Assembly: GCA_963843275.1 (NCBI GenBank)
Contig: CAWJJM010000006.1
Location: forward strand, 1 to 64,000
Direction: 5' to 3'
DNA: 64,000 bases
Source of the DNA: CAWJJM01 sp963843275
GTDB taxonomy: Bacteria; Acidobacteriota; Thermoanaerobaculia; Multivoradales; JBCCEF01
This document shows positions 39,227-47,683 of this stretch, in pieces (the first letter of the stretch is position 1; every line of letters begins with the position of its first letter). The notes below the pieces were generated by a model. The model searched no databases and was not told where the DNA came from. It was given only the letters and a program-made list of their open reading frames with translations. The position numbers were made by a program, and so were the translations under genes.

Positions 39227-39261
39227 CAGCCCTCCTCTCCGGCGTGCCCGCCGGAATGGCC

Positions 39262-39284
39262 AAACCGCTTGGTTTCTAGAAACC
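39262..39284. promoter_or_regulatory. Palindromic operator between fdoG and fdhD
   Basis: Three alternating half-sites with 4-base spacing, AAACC-gctt-GGTTT-ctag-AAACC, form two overlapping palindromes. GGTTTCTAGAAACC (39271-39284) is perfect. It lies 36-58 bases upstream of the fdoG ATG and about 80 bases before fdhD, so one regulator could control both. Confidence 0.6.
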
Positions 39285-39364
39285 TGATGTCATTCATCCG
39301 CCCGCGACGCGCACCTGTCAAGCCGCGCCGCGGCATGGCGGCGGGCTGATATCCTCGCCCCCCC

Positions 39365-40228
39365 ATGAGCACGCCGATTCCGGGAGGGCCCGCCGGCGCC
39401 GCGGTCAGCGCGCCGGTGGTGGCCTACGGGGCCGCCGGGGTCGAACGGCGGGCCGACCTGGTGGCCGCCGAGGAGCCGCTGGAGATCCGCGCCGTCCCCG
39501 AGGAGGCCGGCCGCCGGGTGCGCCACAGCGTCGCGGTGACCATGCGCACCCCGGGGCAGGACTTCGAGCTCGCCGCCGGCTTCTTCCTCAGCGAGGGGAT
39601 CGTCGCCGGCGCCGCCGACGTCGCCGCGATCGTCCACTGCGACGCCGCCGACGGGCCGGACCGCAACGTGGTCGAGGTGCTGCTCGCCCCCGGCGTCGCC
39701 TTCGACCCGGCCCGCTTCAGCCGCAACGTCTACACCAGCTCGAGCTGCGGGGTGTGCGGCAAGACCTCGATCGACCTGGTGCGGGCGCAGTGCCCGGCGC
39801 GGCCGGTCGCCACCCGGCCGGTGGCCGGCGCCGTGCTGCGCGCCCTGCCCGCCGCGCTGCGCGCCGCCCAGGAGGTGTTCCGCCGCACCGGCGGGCTGCA
39901 CGGCGCGGCGCTGTTCGACCCCGACGGCACGCTGCGCCTGCTGCGCGAGGACGTCGGCCGCCACAACGCGGTCGACAAGGTGGTCGGGTCGCTGCTGCGC
40001 GCCGGCGAGCTGCCGGCCTCGGACACCGTGCTGCTGGTCAGCGGGCGGGCCAGCTTCGAGCTGGTGCAGAAGGCGCTCGCCGCCGGCATCCCGACGCTGG
40101 CCGCCATCGGCGCCCCCTCCAGCCTGGCGGTGGAGCTGGCCGCCGACTCGGGCCTGGCCCTGGTCGGCTTCCTCGGCGCCGAGCGCTTCAACGTCTACGC
40201 CGGCGCGGAGCGCATCGACCCGTGGTGA
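39365..40228 (+). CDS. fdhD: Sulfurtransferase/chaperone FdhD
   Basis: Transfers sulfur from IscS to the molybdenum cofactor of formate dehydrogenase. 287 residues. Conserved motifs: FELAAGFFLSEGIV, YTSSSCGVCGKTSIDLV with the catalytic CxxC pair, GGLHGAALFD, REDVGRHNAVDKVVG, LLVSGRASFELVQKALAAGI and FNVYAGAERI. It is divergent from the fdo operon it serves. Its stop overlaps the GTG start of kdsC. Confidence 0.97.
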   Translation: MSTPIPGGPAGAAVSAPVVAYGAAGVERRADLVAAEEPLEIRAVPEEAGRRVRHSVAVTMRTPGQDFELAAGFFLSEGIVAGAADVAAIVHCDAADGPDRNVVEVLLAPGVAFDPARFSRNVYTSSSCGVCGKTSIDLVRAQCPARPVATRPVAGAVLRALPAALRAAQEVFRRTGGLHGAALFDPDGTLRLLREDVGRHNAVDKVVGSLLRAGELPASDTVLLVSGRASFELVQKALAAGIPTLAAIGAPSSLAVELAADSGLALVGFLGAERFNVYAGAERIDPW

Positions 40229-40803
40229 GCGCGGCCCCCGGCCCCGGCCACCGCGCGCTCGGCGACGACGAGCTGGCGGCGCGGGCGCGCCGCCTCACCT
40301 GGCTGCTCTTCGACGTCGACGGCGTCTTCACCGACGGCCGGCTCCACTACACCGCCCGCGGCGAGGAGATCAAGGTCTTCCACGTGCGCGACGGGCTGGC
40401 GGTGCGGATGGCCCAGGAGGCCGGGCTCAGGGTGGGGGTGCTGTCGGGCCGGGCCAGCCGGGCGCTGGAGCGTCGCGCCCGCGACCTCGGCCTCGACGAG
40501 GTGATCCTCGGCCACTCCGACAAGGGACCCGCCTTCGCGCGCTTCCTCGCCGCGCACCACCTCGAGCCGGAGACCGTCGCCTACGCCGGCGACGACCTGC
40601 TCGACCTGCCGGTGCTCGGCCGGGTCGGCCTCTCCTTCGCGCCGCTCGACGCGGTGGCCGAAGTGCGCCAGCGGGTCGACCGCGTACTGGCGCTGCCCGG
40701 CGGCGCCGGCGCGGTGCGCGAGATCGTCGAGACGGTGCTCCGCGCCCGCGGCGACTGGGAGCGCGTCGCGGCGCTCGCCGCGGGGCGCCCCACCCCCGGC
40801 TAG
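40225..40803 (+). CDS. kdsC: KDO-8-phosphate phosphatase (HAD family)
   Basis: Removes phosphate from KDO-8-phosphate to give KDO, the step between KdsA and KdsB. 192 residues: LLFDVDGVFTDGRLHYTARG (nucleophile Asp in DVDGVFTDG), VFHVRDGLAVRMAQEAGLRV, GVLSGRASRALERRARDLGL and YAGDDLLDLPVLGRVGLSFA with the metal-binding Asp pair. No cap domain, as in the family. GTG start overlapping the fdhD stop, so KDO synthesis is coupled to an fdh gene here. Confidence 0.95.
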   Translation: MSAAPGPGHRALGDDELAARARRLTWLLFDVDGVFTDGRLHYTARGEEIKVFHVRDGLAVRMAQEAGLRVGVLSGRASRALERRARDLGLDEVILGHSDKGPAFARFLAAHHLEPETVAYAGDDLLDLPVLGRVGLSFAPLDAVAEVRQRVDRVLALPGGAGAVREIVETVLRARGDWERVAALAAGRPTPG

Positions 40804-41025
40804 GCGCCACCCCCGTCGCAGGACCCCCGCGGCCCCCATCGCCCTCAGCGCAGAGAGCTGGTGGACGTCCCCCCCGGTTCGCTCGCGGCGCGTCCGCCGC
40901 ACCGGCATCCGCCTCCAGCACCCTCCACGAGGCGGTCGGCGGGGTTCCTGCACGCCGATCGGAGGGAGACCCCCGCGCCGGCTGCGACGGCCGGCGGCGC
41001 CCTCCCACCCGCCGTCGTGCGCCTG

Positions 41026-41093
41026 GATCTTAGTCTACTCAACTAAGATCGACGCCTTTGAGGCTTGACAAAACCTTAGTGCTTGTCTATCAT
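41026..41093 (+). promoter_or_regulatory. hsp20 promoter with HAIR-like inverted repeat
   Basis: GATCTTAGT-CTACTCA-ACTAAGATC (41026-41050) is a perfect 9-bp inverted repeat with a 7-base spacer. It resembles the HspR-bound HAIR site (CTTGAGT-N7-ACTCAAG). Directly after it lie TTGACA (41065-41070), 17 bp and TATCAT (41088-41093). Repression by a heat-shock repressor such as HspR is likely. The leader is about 60 nt and GAAAGGAG precedes the hsp20 ATG. The remainder of 40804-41159 holds no gene. Confidence 0.75.
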
Positions 41094-41159
41094 CATCGTG
41101 ACGCGGCGCCGAAGTCGGGCGGCCGCGAGCAACCGCAACGGAACGAAAGGAGCCTTCCC

Positions 41160-41615
41160 ATGGCACGCACCTCCATGACCCGCTGGAACCCTGCCGCGCG
41201 CGGCTGGCTCGGCGAGCGCGACCCCTTCGCCACCTTCATGGACACCTTCTTCAACGGCGAGCTCGGCCGCGGCGAGGAGCTGTCGAACCGGAGCTGGCGG
41301 CCGGCCGTCGACATCCGGGAGACCGAGGACGCCTACCAGGTCCACGCCGAGCTGCCCGGCCTGACCAAGGACGACATCCAGATCACCATCGAGAACAACG
41401 TGCTCAAGCTCTCCGGCGAGCGGCGCTTCGAGAAGGACACCAAGGAGGAGGAGTACCACCGCATCGAGCGCGCCTACGGCTCGTTCACCCGCGCCTTCAG
41501 CCTGCCGTCGCGGGTCGACTCCGAGCGCGTCGAGGCCTCGTTCCAGGACGGCATCCTCACCGTCACCGTGCCCAAGGCCGCCGAGGCGCGGCCGCGCAAG
41601 ATCGAGATCGGCTGA
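41160..41615 (+). CDS. Hsp20-family small heat-shock protein
   Basis: An ATP-independent holdase that keeps unfolded proteins soluble as an oligomer. 151 residues: a variable N-terminus (MARTSMTRWNPAARGWLGER), then the alpha-crystallin domain from WRPAVDIRETEDAYQVHAEL through LPGLTKDDIQITIENNVLKL and GSFTRAFSLPSRVD to the C-terminal motif FQDGILTVTVPKAAEARPRKIEI. The start at ATG 41160 is set by the GGAG just upstream. Single gene with a strong terminator. Confidence 0.96.
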   Translation: MARTSMTRWNPAARGWLGERDPFATFMDTFFNGELGRGEELSNRSWRPAVDIRETEDAYQVHAELPGLTKDDIQITIENNVLKLSGERRFEKDTKEEEYHRIERAYGSFTRAFSLPSRVDSERVEASFQDGILTVTVPKAAEARPRKIEIG

Positions 41616-41657
41616 GCCGCTCGACCGTCCCGGGGCCGCGCGCCCCGCTCCCCTCCG

Positions 41658-41687
41658 CCCCGCCGCCCCCGGCGGGGCTTCGTTTTT
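41658..41687 (+). terminator. Intrinsic terminator after hsp20
   Basis: CCCCGCCG-CCCC-CGGCGGGG stem-loop followed by CTTCGTTTTT: an 8-bp GC stem and a run of five T. Confidence 0.85.
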
Positions 41688-41705
41688 CCCCCGGCGCCCG
41701 CCGGC

Positions 41706-43085
41706 TCACGCCGCGCCGTCCTCCGGCGGCAGCGGGAGGACCACCCGGAACACCGAGCCCGCGCCGGGCTCGGACTCCACCTCGACGCGGCCGTCGTGGT
41801 TCTCGGCGATGCGCTGGACGATGGCGAGGCCGAGGCCGGTGCCGCCCTTGCGGGTGGAGTAGAAGAGGTCGAAGATCCGCCCGCGCTCCTCGTCCGGCAC
41901 GCCGGGACCGTTGTCCTCCACCTCCAGGACCAGCTCGCCGTCGCGCCGCCGGGCCCGCAGGTCGATCTCCGGGCGGTGCCCGCCCTCCCGCGCCGCGGCG
42001 AGGCCGTTCTGGACCAGGTTGAGCAGGAGCTGGGTGAGCTGCGCGACGTCGGCGCGGACGCGGGCGCCGTCGGACTCGTGGTGCAGGCGCAGGCGGGCGC
42101 CGAGGTTCTGCAGGTCGCCGGCGAGGACCTCGCGGACCCGCTCGAAGAGCTCGCGCGGGGTGACCTCCTCGAGCTCCGGCGGCCGCGGCCGGGCGTAGGA
42201 GAGGAAGTCGGTCACCAGGCGCTCGAGCCGGCTGATCTCCGAGCGGGTGATCGACAGCAGCCGCCCCGCCGTGGGCCCCTCGCCCTGGCCGCTGGCGATC
42301 TCCTCCTGCATCATCTGCATGTTCAGGTTCAGCGAGTTCAGCGGGTTACGGATCTCGTGGGCGAGCCCGGAGGCGAGCGTCCCCAGGTAGGCCAGCCGCT
42401 CGGCCTCCACCGCCTGGATCTCGAGGCGCCGGGAGCGCTGGTAGAGCCGCCAGATGGCGGTGTAGGCGGTGGTGAGCAGGGCCACGGTGAGCAGGGCCAC
42501 CAGCGCCGTCTGCTGCATCAGGTGGCGGCGCAGGACGCCGATCCGCTTCGACAGCTCCTCGGGCGAGATGCCGATGACCAGGGTGCCGAGGTCGCCGATC
42601 GCCACCTCGATGTCGGGCACCTCCACCGGGAAGCTGCGCTCGTGGGTCTCGTGGACGACGTCGGCGTCGGGGGGCACCTCGGGGTTCTCGAGCAGCGGCC
42701 CCACCTCCGGCGCCAGCGCCGCCGAGGTGTCGGTGCGGCTCTGGAACACCAGCCGCCCCTGCTTGTCGCGGATCTCCACCGAGCGCACGATGTCGCGCTG
42801 GCGCGGGATCGAGTCGATGTAGGTCTGGGTCTCGTGCTCGACGGCGATCGCCGTGTACAGGTCCGCCCGCCCGGCGAGCTGGTGGGCGATCTGGTCGGCC
42901 AGCGTCTCGGCCTCGTGGCGGGTCTCGAGCAGCACCTGCTCGATCTCGCGCTGCGACAACGAGCGGAAGATCAGCCACCCGAAGAGGACGATGTCGCAGA
43001 GGACGAACAGGCCGAAGGCGACGGAGACCACGAGCAGGCGGCGGTCGATCCCCGCGCCGCGCGCCCGTGGGGACGAGCGAGCCAT
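41706..43085 (-). CDS. Membrane sensor histidine kinase
   Basis: 459 residues: membrane helix 1 (LLVVSVAFGLFVLCDIVLFG), a periplasmic sensor part of about 150 residues (to about 185), helix 2 (LMQQTALVALLTVALLTTAY), the HisKA domain with the phosphorylated His in GLAHEIRNPLNSLNLNMQMM, and the HATPase domain with N box (LLNLVQNGLAAAREGG), G1 (VEDNGPGVPDEE) and G2 (GGTGLGLAIVQRIAENH). No response regulator is adjacent. Divergent from the peptide transporter genes. Minus-strand -10 TATCCT ends 7 bases before the ATG. Confidence 0.95.
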   Translation of the reverse strand: MARSSPRARGAGIDRRLLVVSVAFGLFVLCDIVLFGWLIFRSLSQREIEQVLLETRHEAETLADQIAHQLAGRADLYTAIAVEHETQTYIDSIPRQRDIVRSVEIRDKQGRLVFQSRTDTSAALAPEVGPLLENPEVPPDADVVHETHERSFPVEVPDIEVAIGDLGTLVIGISPEELSKRIGVLRRHLMQQTALVALLTVALLTTAYTAIWRLYQRSRRLEIQAVEAERLAYLGTLASGLAHEIRNPLNSLNLNMQMMQEEIASGQGEGPTAGRLLSITRSEISRLERLVTDFLSYARPRPPELEEVTPRELFERVREVLAGDLQNLGARLRLHHESDGARVRADVAQLTQLLLNLVQNGLAAAREGGHRPEIDLRARRRDGELVLEVEDNGPGVPDEERGRIFDLFYSTRKGGTGLGLAIVQRIAENHDGRVEVESEPGAGSVFRVVLPLPPEDGAA

Positions 43086-43092
43086 CCGGGGC

Positions 43093-43131
43093 AGGATAGC
43101 ACCGGGCCCCCGGGAGGCCGGTGCGTATAAT
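43093..43131. promoter_or_regulatory. Divergent promoters with shared inverted repeat
   Basis: Minus-strand TATCCT (43098-43093) serves the kinase (ATG 43085), and plus-strand TATAAT (43126-43131) the binding protein (ATG 43143). Between them GCACCGG (43099-43105) and CCGGTGC (43118-43124) form an inverted repeat, a likely operator. Both transcripts would have almost no leader. Confidence 0.6.
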
Positions 43132-43142
43132 CCGACCGACCG

Positions 43143-44780
43143 ATGTCCCGTCGATCTCCGCGCCGCGCTGTCGCCGCCTGTGCCCTCGCGGCGCTGGTCG
43201 TGGCCGGCTGCCGCGGCGACCACGGCGGCGCGGTCGCCCCCCAGGACGCCGCCGGGACGCCGCACCGGGGCGGGCAGCTCGTCGTCGGCCTCAGCAGCGA
43301 CATCTCCGGCGTCAACCAGCTCATCCAGCCGACCTCGCAGATCACCGAGGAGGTGCTGCGACGGCTCTTCCTCAGCCTGGTCGACGAGATGCCCGACCTC
43401 GAGACGATCCGGCCCAGCCTGGCCTCGGCCTGGGAGTTCTCCGACGATCACAAGACCCTGACCTTCACCCTGCGCGACGACGTGACCTGGAGCGACGGCG
43501 TGCCGGTGACCGCCGACGACGTCGTCTTCACCTGGCGCGCCTGGACCGATCCGGACGTCGCCTGGGACGGCGCCGACAGCGTCGAGGCGGTCGAGGCGGT
43601 CGAAGCGGTCGACCCGCACACCGTCCGCTTCCGCTTCTCGCAGGTCTACTCCACCCAGCTCGTCGACGTCGCCTCCAACGCCGTGGTCCTGCCGGCGCAC
43701 GCCTGGGGGAAGCTGCCGTTCTCCGAGTGGCGGCGTAGCGCCGACTGGTTCCGCGAGCACCTGGTGGTCGACGGCCCCTTCCGGCTGGCCTCCTGGACGC
43801 CGCAGCAGGAGATCGTGCTGGAGCGCAACCCGACCTACTACGAGCCCGGCCTGCCGCGGCTCGACCGGGTGGTGCTGCGGGTGGTGCCGGAGCAGAGCAG
43901 CCAGGTGACCCAGCTCCTCGGCGGGCAGCTCGACTTCGTCATCCAGCTCTCCCCCGACGACGTGCCGCGGGTGCGCCGGGCCGACGACGCCGCGGTGGTC
44001 TCCTACTGGTCGAACAGCTTCGTGGTGGCGGCCTGGAACCACCGCCACCAGCCCTTCGACGACCCGGCGGTGCGCCGCGCGCTGACCCTGGGGATCGACC
44101 GCGTCACGTTGGCCGCTTCGATCTGGGGCGACCTGGCGCGCCCCATCGCCTCGCCGCTGCTGCCCGGCACCTGGGCCAACGACCCGGCGATCGCGCCGCT
44201 GCCCTACGACCCCGACGCCTCGCGGCGCCTGCTCGCCGAACGCGGCTGGGAGGACCACGACGGCGACGGGGTGCGCGACCGCGACGGCCGCCCGCTGCGC
44301 TTCCGCCTGGTCACCAACGCGGGCAACCGGCAGCGCGAGGACGCCCTGGTGCTGATCCAGGAGCAGCTGCGCCGGGTCGGCGTGGCGGTCGAGCCGGCCA
44401 GCCTCGAGTTCAACACCTTCATCGAACAGCTCGTCGGCGGCGACTACGACGCCGCGGTCTTCGCCTGGACCGTGCCGACCACCCTCGACCTGCGGTTCGC
44501 CTTCGACAGCGCCGAGATCGGCAACTCCAACGTCGCCGCCTGGTCGAACCCCGAGGTCGACCGGCTGCTGGCCGACATCCGCACCCGGCCGAGCCTCAAG
44601 GACGCCCGCGGCGACTTCGTGCGCCTGCAGGAGATCCTGCGCGACCAGCAGCCCTACACCTTCCTCTGGCAGTCCAAGCGGCTCAACGGCATCCGCCGCC
44701 GCGTCCACGGGGCGGAGCCGAACCAACTGTTCGCTCTGTCCGACCTGCGCACCTGGTGGGTCGGGCCGGAGAGCGGGTAG
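43143..44780 (+). CDS. Peptide ABC transporter substrate-binding lipoprotein (SBP_bac_5)
   Basis: Captures oligopeptides or similar solutes outside the inner membrane. 545 residues: lipoprotein signal (AVAACALAALVVAGC, Cys about residue 23), then the family-5 fold with LRDDVTWSDGVPVTADDVVF, RLASWTPQQEIVLERNPTYY, the dimer-lobe DDPAVRRALTLGIDRVTLAA and a C-terminal EVDRLLADIRT. VEAVEAVEAV (about 155) is a short in-frame repeat in a loop. First gene of an operon with two permeases. Confidence 0.94.
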   Translation: MSRRSPRRAVAACALAALVVAGCRGDHGGAVAPQDAAGTPHRGGQLVVGLSSDISGVNQLIQPTSQITEEVLRRLFLSLVDEMPDLETIRPSLASAWEFSDDHKTLTFTLRDDVTWSDGVPVTADDVVFTWRAWTDPDVAWDGADSVEAVEAVEAVDPHTVRFRFSQVYSTQLVDVASNAVVLPAHAWGKLPFSEWRRSADWFREHLVVDGPFRLASWTPQQEIVLERNPTYYEPGLPRLDRVVLRVVPEQSSQVTQLLGGQLDFVIQLSPDDVPRVRRADDAAVVSYWSNSFVVAAWNHRHQPFDDPAVRRALTLGIDRVTLAASIWGDLARPIASPLLPGTWANDPAIAPLPYDPDASRRLLAERGWEDHDGDGVRDRDGRPLRFRLVTNAGNRQREDALVLIQEQLRRVGVAVEPASLEFNTFIEQLVGGDYDAAVFAWTVPTTLDLRFAFDSAEIGNSNVAAWSNPEVDRLLADIRTRPSLKDARGDFVRLQEILRDQQPYTFLWQSKRLNGIRRRVHGAEPNQLFALSDLRTWWVGPESG

Positions 44781-44795
44781 GCGCCCGCCGCCGGG

Positions 44796-45764
44796 GTGAC
44801 CGCCCACCTGCTGCGGCGCCTCGCCGCCTCGCTGCTGCTGGTCTACCTGGTCGTCACCCTCACCTTCTTCCTCGTCCACGCAGCGCCGGGCGACCCGGCC
44901 GCCACGCTGGTCTCCGGCGGCCGCCACCAGGCCGAGCGCGAGGCCCGGGTGCGCCACGCCCTCGGCCTCGACCGCCCGCTGGTCACCCAGTACGTCGCGT
45001 GGCTGGCCGACGCGGCGCGCTTCGACTGGGGCACCTCGTTGATCCAGGGCCGGCCGGTCTCCCGCATCGTGCTCGAGGCGGCCCCGCACACGCTGGTGCT
45101 CGCGCTCGCCGCCCTCCTCGTCGAGTACGGGCTGGCGGTGCCGCTGGGGGTGTGGGCGGCGCGGCGGCGCGGCCGCCCCGCCGACCACGCGATCCGGGCC
45201 GGCTCACTGCTGTTCTACTCGGTGCCGCCCTTCTGGCTCGGGCTGATGGCGATCCTGGTCTTCGCCTACCTGTGGCCGGTGCTGCCCGCCAGCCACATGC
45301 ACGCTCCCGGCGCCGGGCACCTGACGGCCGGCGCCTGGATCCTCGATCTGGCCCGGCACCTGGTGCTGCCGGCGGCGGTGCTGGGCCTGTCGGTGGCCGG
45401 CGGCACGCTGCGCTTCGTCCGCGCCAGCCTGCTCGAGGTGCTGGGGCAGGACTACATCCGCACCGCCCGGGCCAAGGGTCTCGGCGAGGGGCGGGTGGTG
45501 GTGGTGCACGGCCTGCGCAACGCCCTGCCGCCGCTGCTCCAGCTCCTCGGGGTGTCGCTGCCCGCCCTGCTCAACGGCTCGCTGGTGCTCGAGGTGGTGT
45601 TCTCCTGGCCCGGCCTCGGCCAGGTCACCTTCCAGGCGCTGCAGACCCGCGACTTCCCGGTGATCCTCGCCACCACCGCGCTCTCCGCCGTGCTGGTGGT
45701 GGGCGGCAACCTGGCGGCCGACGTGCTGCACGCCGCCGCCGATCCCCGGCTGCGCCATGCCTGA
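44796..45764 (+). CDS. ABC transporter permease, DppB type
   Basis: 322 residues with six membrane helices (first: LAASLLLVYLVVTLTFFLVH, then AAPGDPA, the family's N-terminal signature). The ATPase-contact loop is DYIRTARAKGLGEGRVVVVH. It works with the next gene as a heterodimer. GTG start 15 bases after the binding protein stop; overlaps the DppC-like gene by 8 bases. Confidence 0.93.
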   Translation: MTAHLLRRLAASLLLVYLVVTLTFFLVHAAPGDPAATLVSGGRHQAEREARVRHALGLDRPLVTQYVAWLADAARFDWGTSLIQGRPVSRIVLEAAPHTLVLALAALLVEYGLAVPLGVWAARRRGRPADHAIRAGSLLFYSVPPFWLGLMAILVFAYLWPVLPASHMHAPGAGHLTAGAWILDLARHLVLPAAVLGLSVAGGTLRFVRASLLEVLGQDYIRTARAKGLGEGRVVVVHGLRNALPPLLQLLGVSLPALLNGSLVLEVVFSWPGLGQVTFQALQTRDFPVILATTALSAVLVVGGNLAADVLHAAADPRLRHA

Positions 45765-46800
45765 GCCGGCCCGCACCGTCTCGCCGCCGCGCCGCGGCCG
45801 GCGCGGGCTCCCCAACCTGCTGCTCGCCTCCGGCACCGCGGTGGTCGGCCTGCTGGTGGTCTGCGCCCTGGCCGCCCCGTGGCTGGCGACGGTCGACCCC
45901 GCCGAGCAGCTCGACCCCGTGGCCGGCCGCCTGCTGCCGCCGGGCAGCCGGCGGGTGCCGCTCGTCTTCACCGACGGTCGCACCCTGCTCGCCGACGCGG
46001 TGACGCGGCGCGGCGACCGGGTGGAGGCGCTGCGTCTGGGCCGGCGGCTCCGCCTCGACGCGGCCGAGCTCGTCAACCTGCCGGCCGGCGGCGTGCCGGC
46101 GCCGCGCCGCTTCGCGCTCGGCACCGACCGCTTCGGCCGCGACCTGTGGTCCCGGCTGGTCTACGGCGCCCGGGTGTCGCTGGCGGTGGGATTCCTGGCG
46201 GCGGCGCTGGCGGTGACCCTGGGGGTGCTGATCGGGGCGGCGGCGGCTTCCGCCGGGGCCTGGCTCGACCTGCTGCTGATGCGCCTCGTCGACGCCGTCC
46301 TCGCCTTCCCGCGGCTCTTCCTGCTGCTCGCCCTGGTGGCCCTGTTCCGGCCCGGGGCCACGGCGCTGGTGCTGGTCCTCGGGATGACCGGTTGGATGAC
46401 CGTCAGCCGCCTGATCCGTGCCGAGATCGTCGCCCTGCGCGAGCGCGAGTTCGTCCTCGCCGCCCGCGCCTCCGGGCTCCACCCGTTGCGCATCCTCGCC
46501 ACCCACCTCCTGCCCAACGCCCTCACCCCGGCGCTGATCGCCCTCGGCCTGCTGATCGGCGACGTCATCCTGGTCGAGTCGGCGCTGTCCTTCCTCGGCC
46601 TCGGCATCCCGCCGCCGGCGCCGACCTGGGGCAACATGATCGCCTCCGGCAGCGACACGCTGCTCCGCGCCTGGTGGGTGGCGCTGTTCCCCGGCCTGGC
46701 GATCACCGTGGCGGTGGTGGGGTTCAACCTGCTGGCCGACGGGCTGCGCGACGCCCTCGACCCGCGGCTGGCGGGCCGCGCCCGGCGCCCGGGCTGGTAG
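45757..46800 (+). CDS. ABC transporter permease, DppC type
   Basis: 347 residues. One N-terminal helix (AVVGLLVVCALAAPWLATVD), then a periplasmic loop of roughly 90 residues (RVPLVFTDGRTLLADAVT), longer than usual for DppC, then ALGTDRFGRDLWSRLVYGAR leading into five more helices. The EAA loop is EFVLAARASGLHPLRILATH. No ATPase gene accompanies the two permeases in the window, so it must be supplied elsewhere. Confidence 0.92.
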   Translation: MPEPARTVSPPRRGRRGLPNLLLASGTAVVGLLVVCALAAPWLATVDPAEQLDPVAGRLLPPGSRRVPLVFTDGRTLLADAVTRRGDRVEALRLGRRLRLDAAELVNLPAGGVPAPRRFALGTDRFGRDLWSRLVYGARVSLAVGFLAAALAVTLGVLIGAAAASAGAWLDLLLMRLVDAVLAFPRLFLLLALVALFRPGATALVLVLGMTGWMTVSRLIRAEIVALREREFVLAARASGLHPLRILATHLLPNALTPALIALGLLIGDVILVESALSFLGLGIPPPAPTWGNMIASGSDTLLRAWWVALFPGLAITVAVVGFNLLADGLRDALDPRLAGRARRPGW

Positions 46801-46840
46801 ACTCCGCGGGACGACCCGGCGGGACCTTCTGCGGACGGAG

Positions 46841-47533
46841 ATGAGCGGGCCGGCTCCAGCGACGCGCGACGCCCACGCCTCGGCGAGGCGGACGGCGGCC
46901 GTCCCGGCGCTCGCCGTCCTCGCCGCCCTCCTCCTCGCCACCGGCTGCCGCTCCGCCCGCCCGCCTGTCGGCCGCCCCGGCGAGGTCCAGCGCGGCGTCG
47001 CCTCCTGGTACGGACCCGCCTTCGACGGCCGCCTCACCGCCTGCGGCGAGATCTACGACATGAACGGGCTGACCGCGGCCCACCCCAGCCTCGCCTTCGG
47101 CACCCGCGTCGAGGTCGTCAACCTCGACAACGGCCGCCGGGTGGTGGTGCGGATCAACGACCGCGGGCCCTACGTCGACGGGCGCATCGTCGACCTGTCG
47201 TACGGCGCGGCGCGGCAGCTCGGCATGGTCGGGCCCGGCACGGCGCGGGTCGAGCTGCGCGTCCTGCCGGGGCGCGCGGCGCCGCCTCCGGTGTCGCTGG
47301 CCGCCGACACCCGCTACACCGTCCAGGTGGGCGCCTTCCGCGACGCCGGCCGCGCCGACGAGCTGCGCAGCCGGCTGGCCGCGCGTTACCCGGACGCCGT
47401 CGTGCGCAGCGACGGCGGGTGGCACCGCGTGCAGGTGGGCGACTACGACTGGCGCCGCAAGGCCGAGAGCCTGCGCCGCGAGCTGCGCCGCGCCGGCTAC
47501 CCCGCCCTGGTCGTCCCCCTGCTCCCCGGCTAG
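46841..47533 (+). CDS. rlpA: RlpA septal lytic transglycosylase-like lipoprotein with SPOR domain
   Basis: 230 residues: lipobox LLLATGC, then the double-psi beta-barrel GVASWYGPAFDGRLTACGEI, AAHPSLAFGTRVEVVNLDNG and VVVRINDRGPYVDGRIVDLS with the conserved His and Asp, then a C-terminal SPOR domain (TRYTVQVGAFRDAGRADELR to PALVVPL) that binds denuded glycan at the division site. RlpA cleaves naked glycan strands and helps daughter cells part. A TAGACT -10 lies at 46798. Confidence 0.93.
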   Translation: MSGPAPATRDAHASARRTAAVPALAVLAALLLATGCRSARPPVGRPGEVQRGVASWYGPAFDGRLTACGEIYDMNGLTAAHPSLAFGTRVEVVNLDNGRRVVVRINDRGPYVDGRIVDLSYGAARQLGMVGPGTARVELRVLPGRAAPPPVSLAADTRYTVQVGAFRDAGRADELRSRLAARYPDAVVRSDGGWHRVQVGDYDWRRKAESLRRELRRAGYPALVVPLLPG

Positions 47534-47660
47534 CGGCCGGAGGCGGGGGCATCTGCGGCGTCGCGGCTCGCTCGGGCGGGCTGCGGCGTACTCGTGTACG
47601 CCTCACCCGCCCTCCCTCGCGCTCCTTGCGGCTACCCTCGCCTCCGACGGCTAGGAAGCC
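47534..47660 (+). repeat. R2 hairpin element after rlpA
   Basis: Begins directly after the rlpA TAG. Ends GGAGGCGGGGGCATC and CTCGCCTCC are complementary in part. Central hairpin GGCGTAC (47585-47591), loop TCGT, GTACGCC (47596-47602). Confidence 0.87.
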
Positions 47661-47683
47661 AAACCGGTTCCGGAGACAGGCTC

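Noticed and set aside
36101..39349. A 1082-codon plus-strand open frame opposite fdoG/fdoH
   Set aside because: It is the antisense shadow of the formate dehydrogenase genes, whose own frames carry full family motifs.
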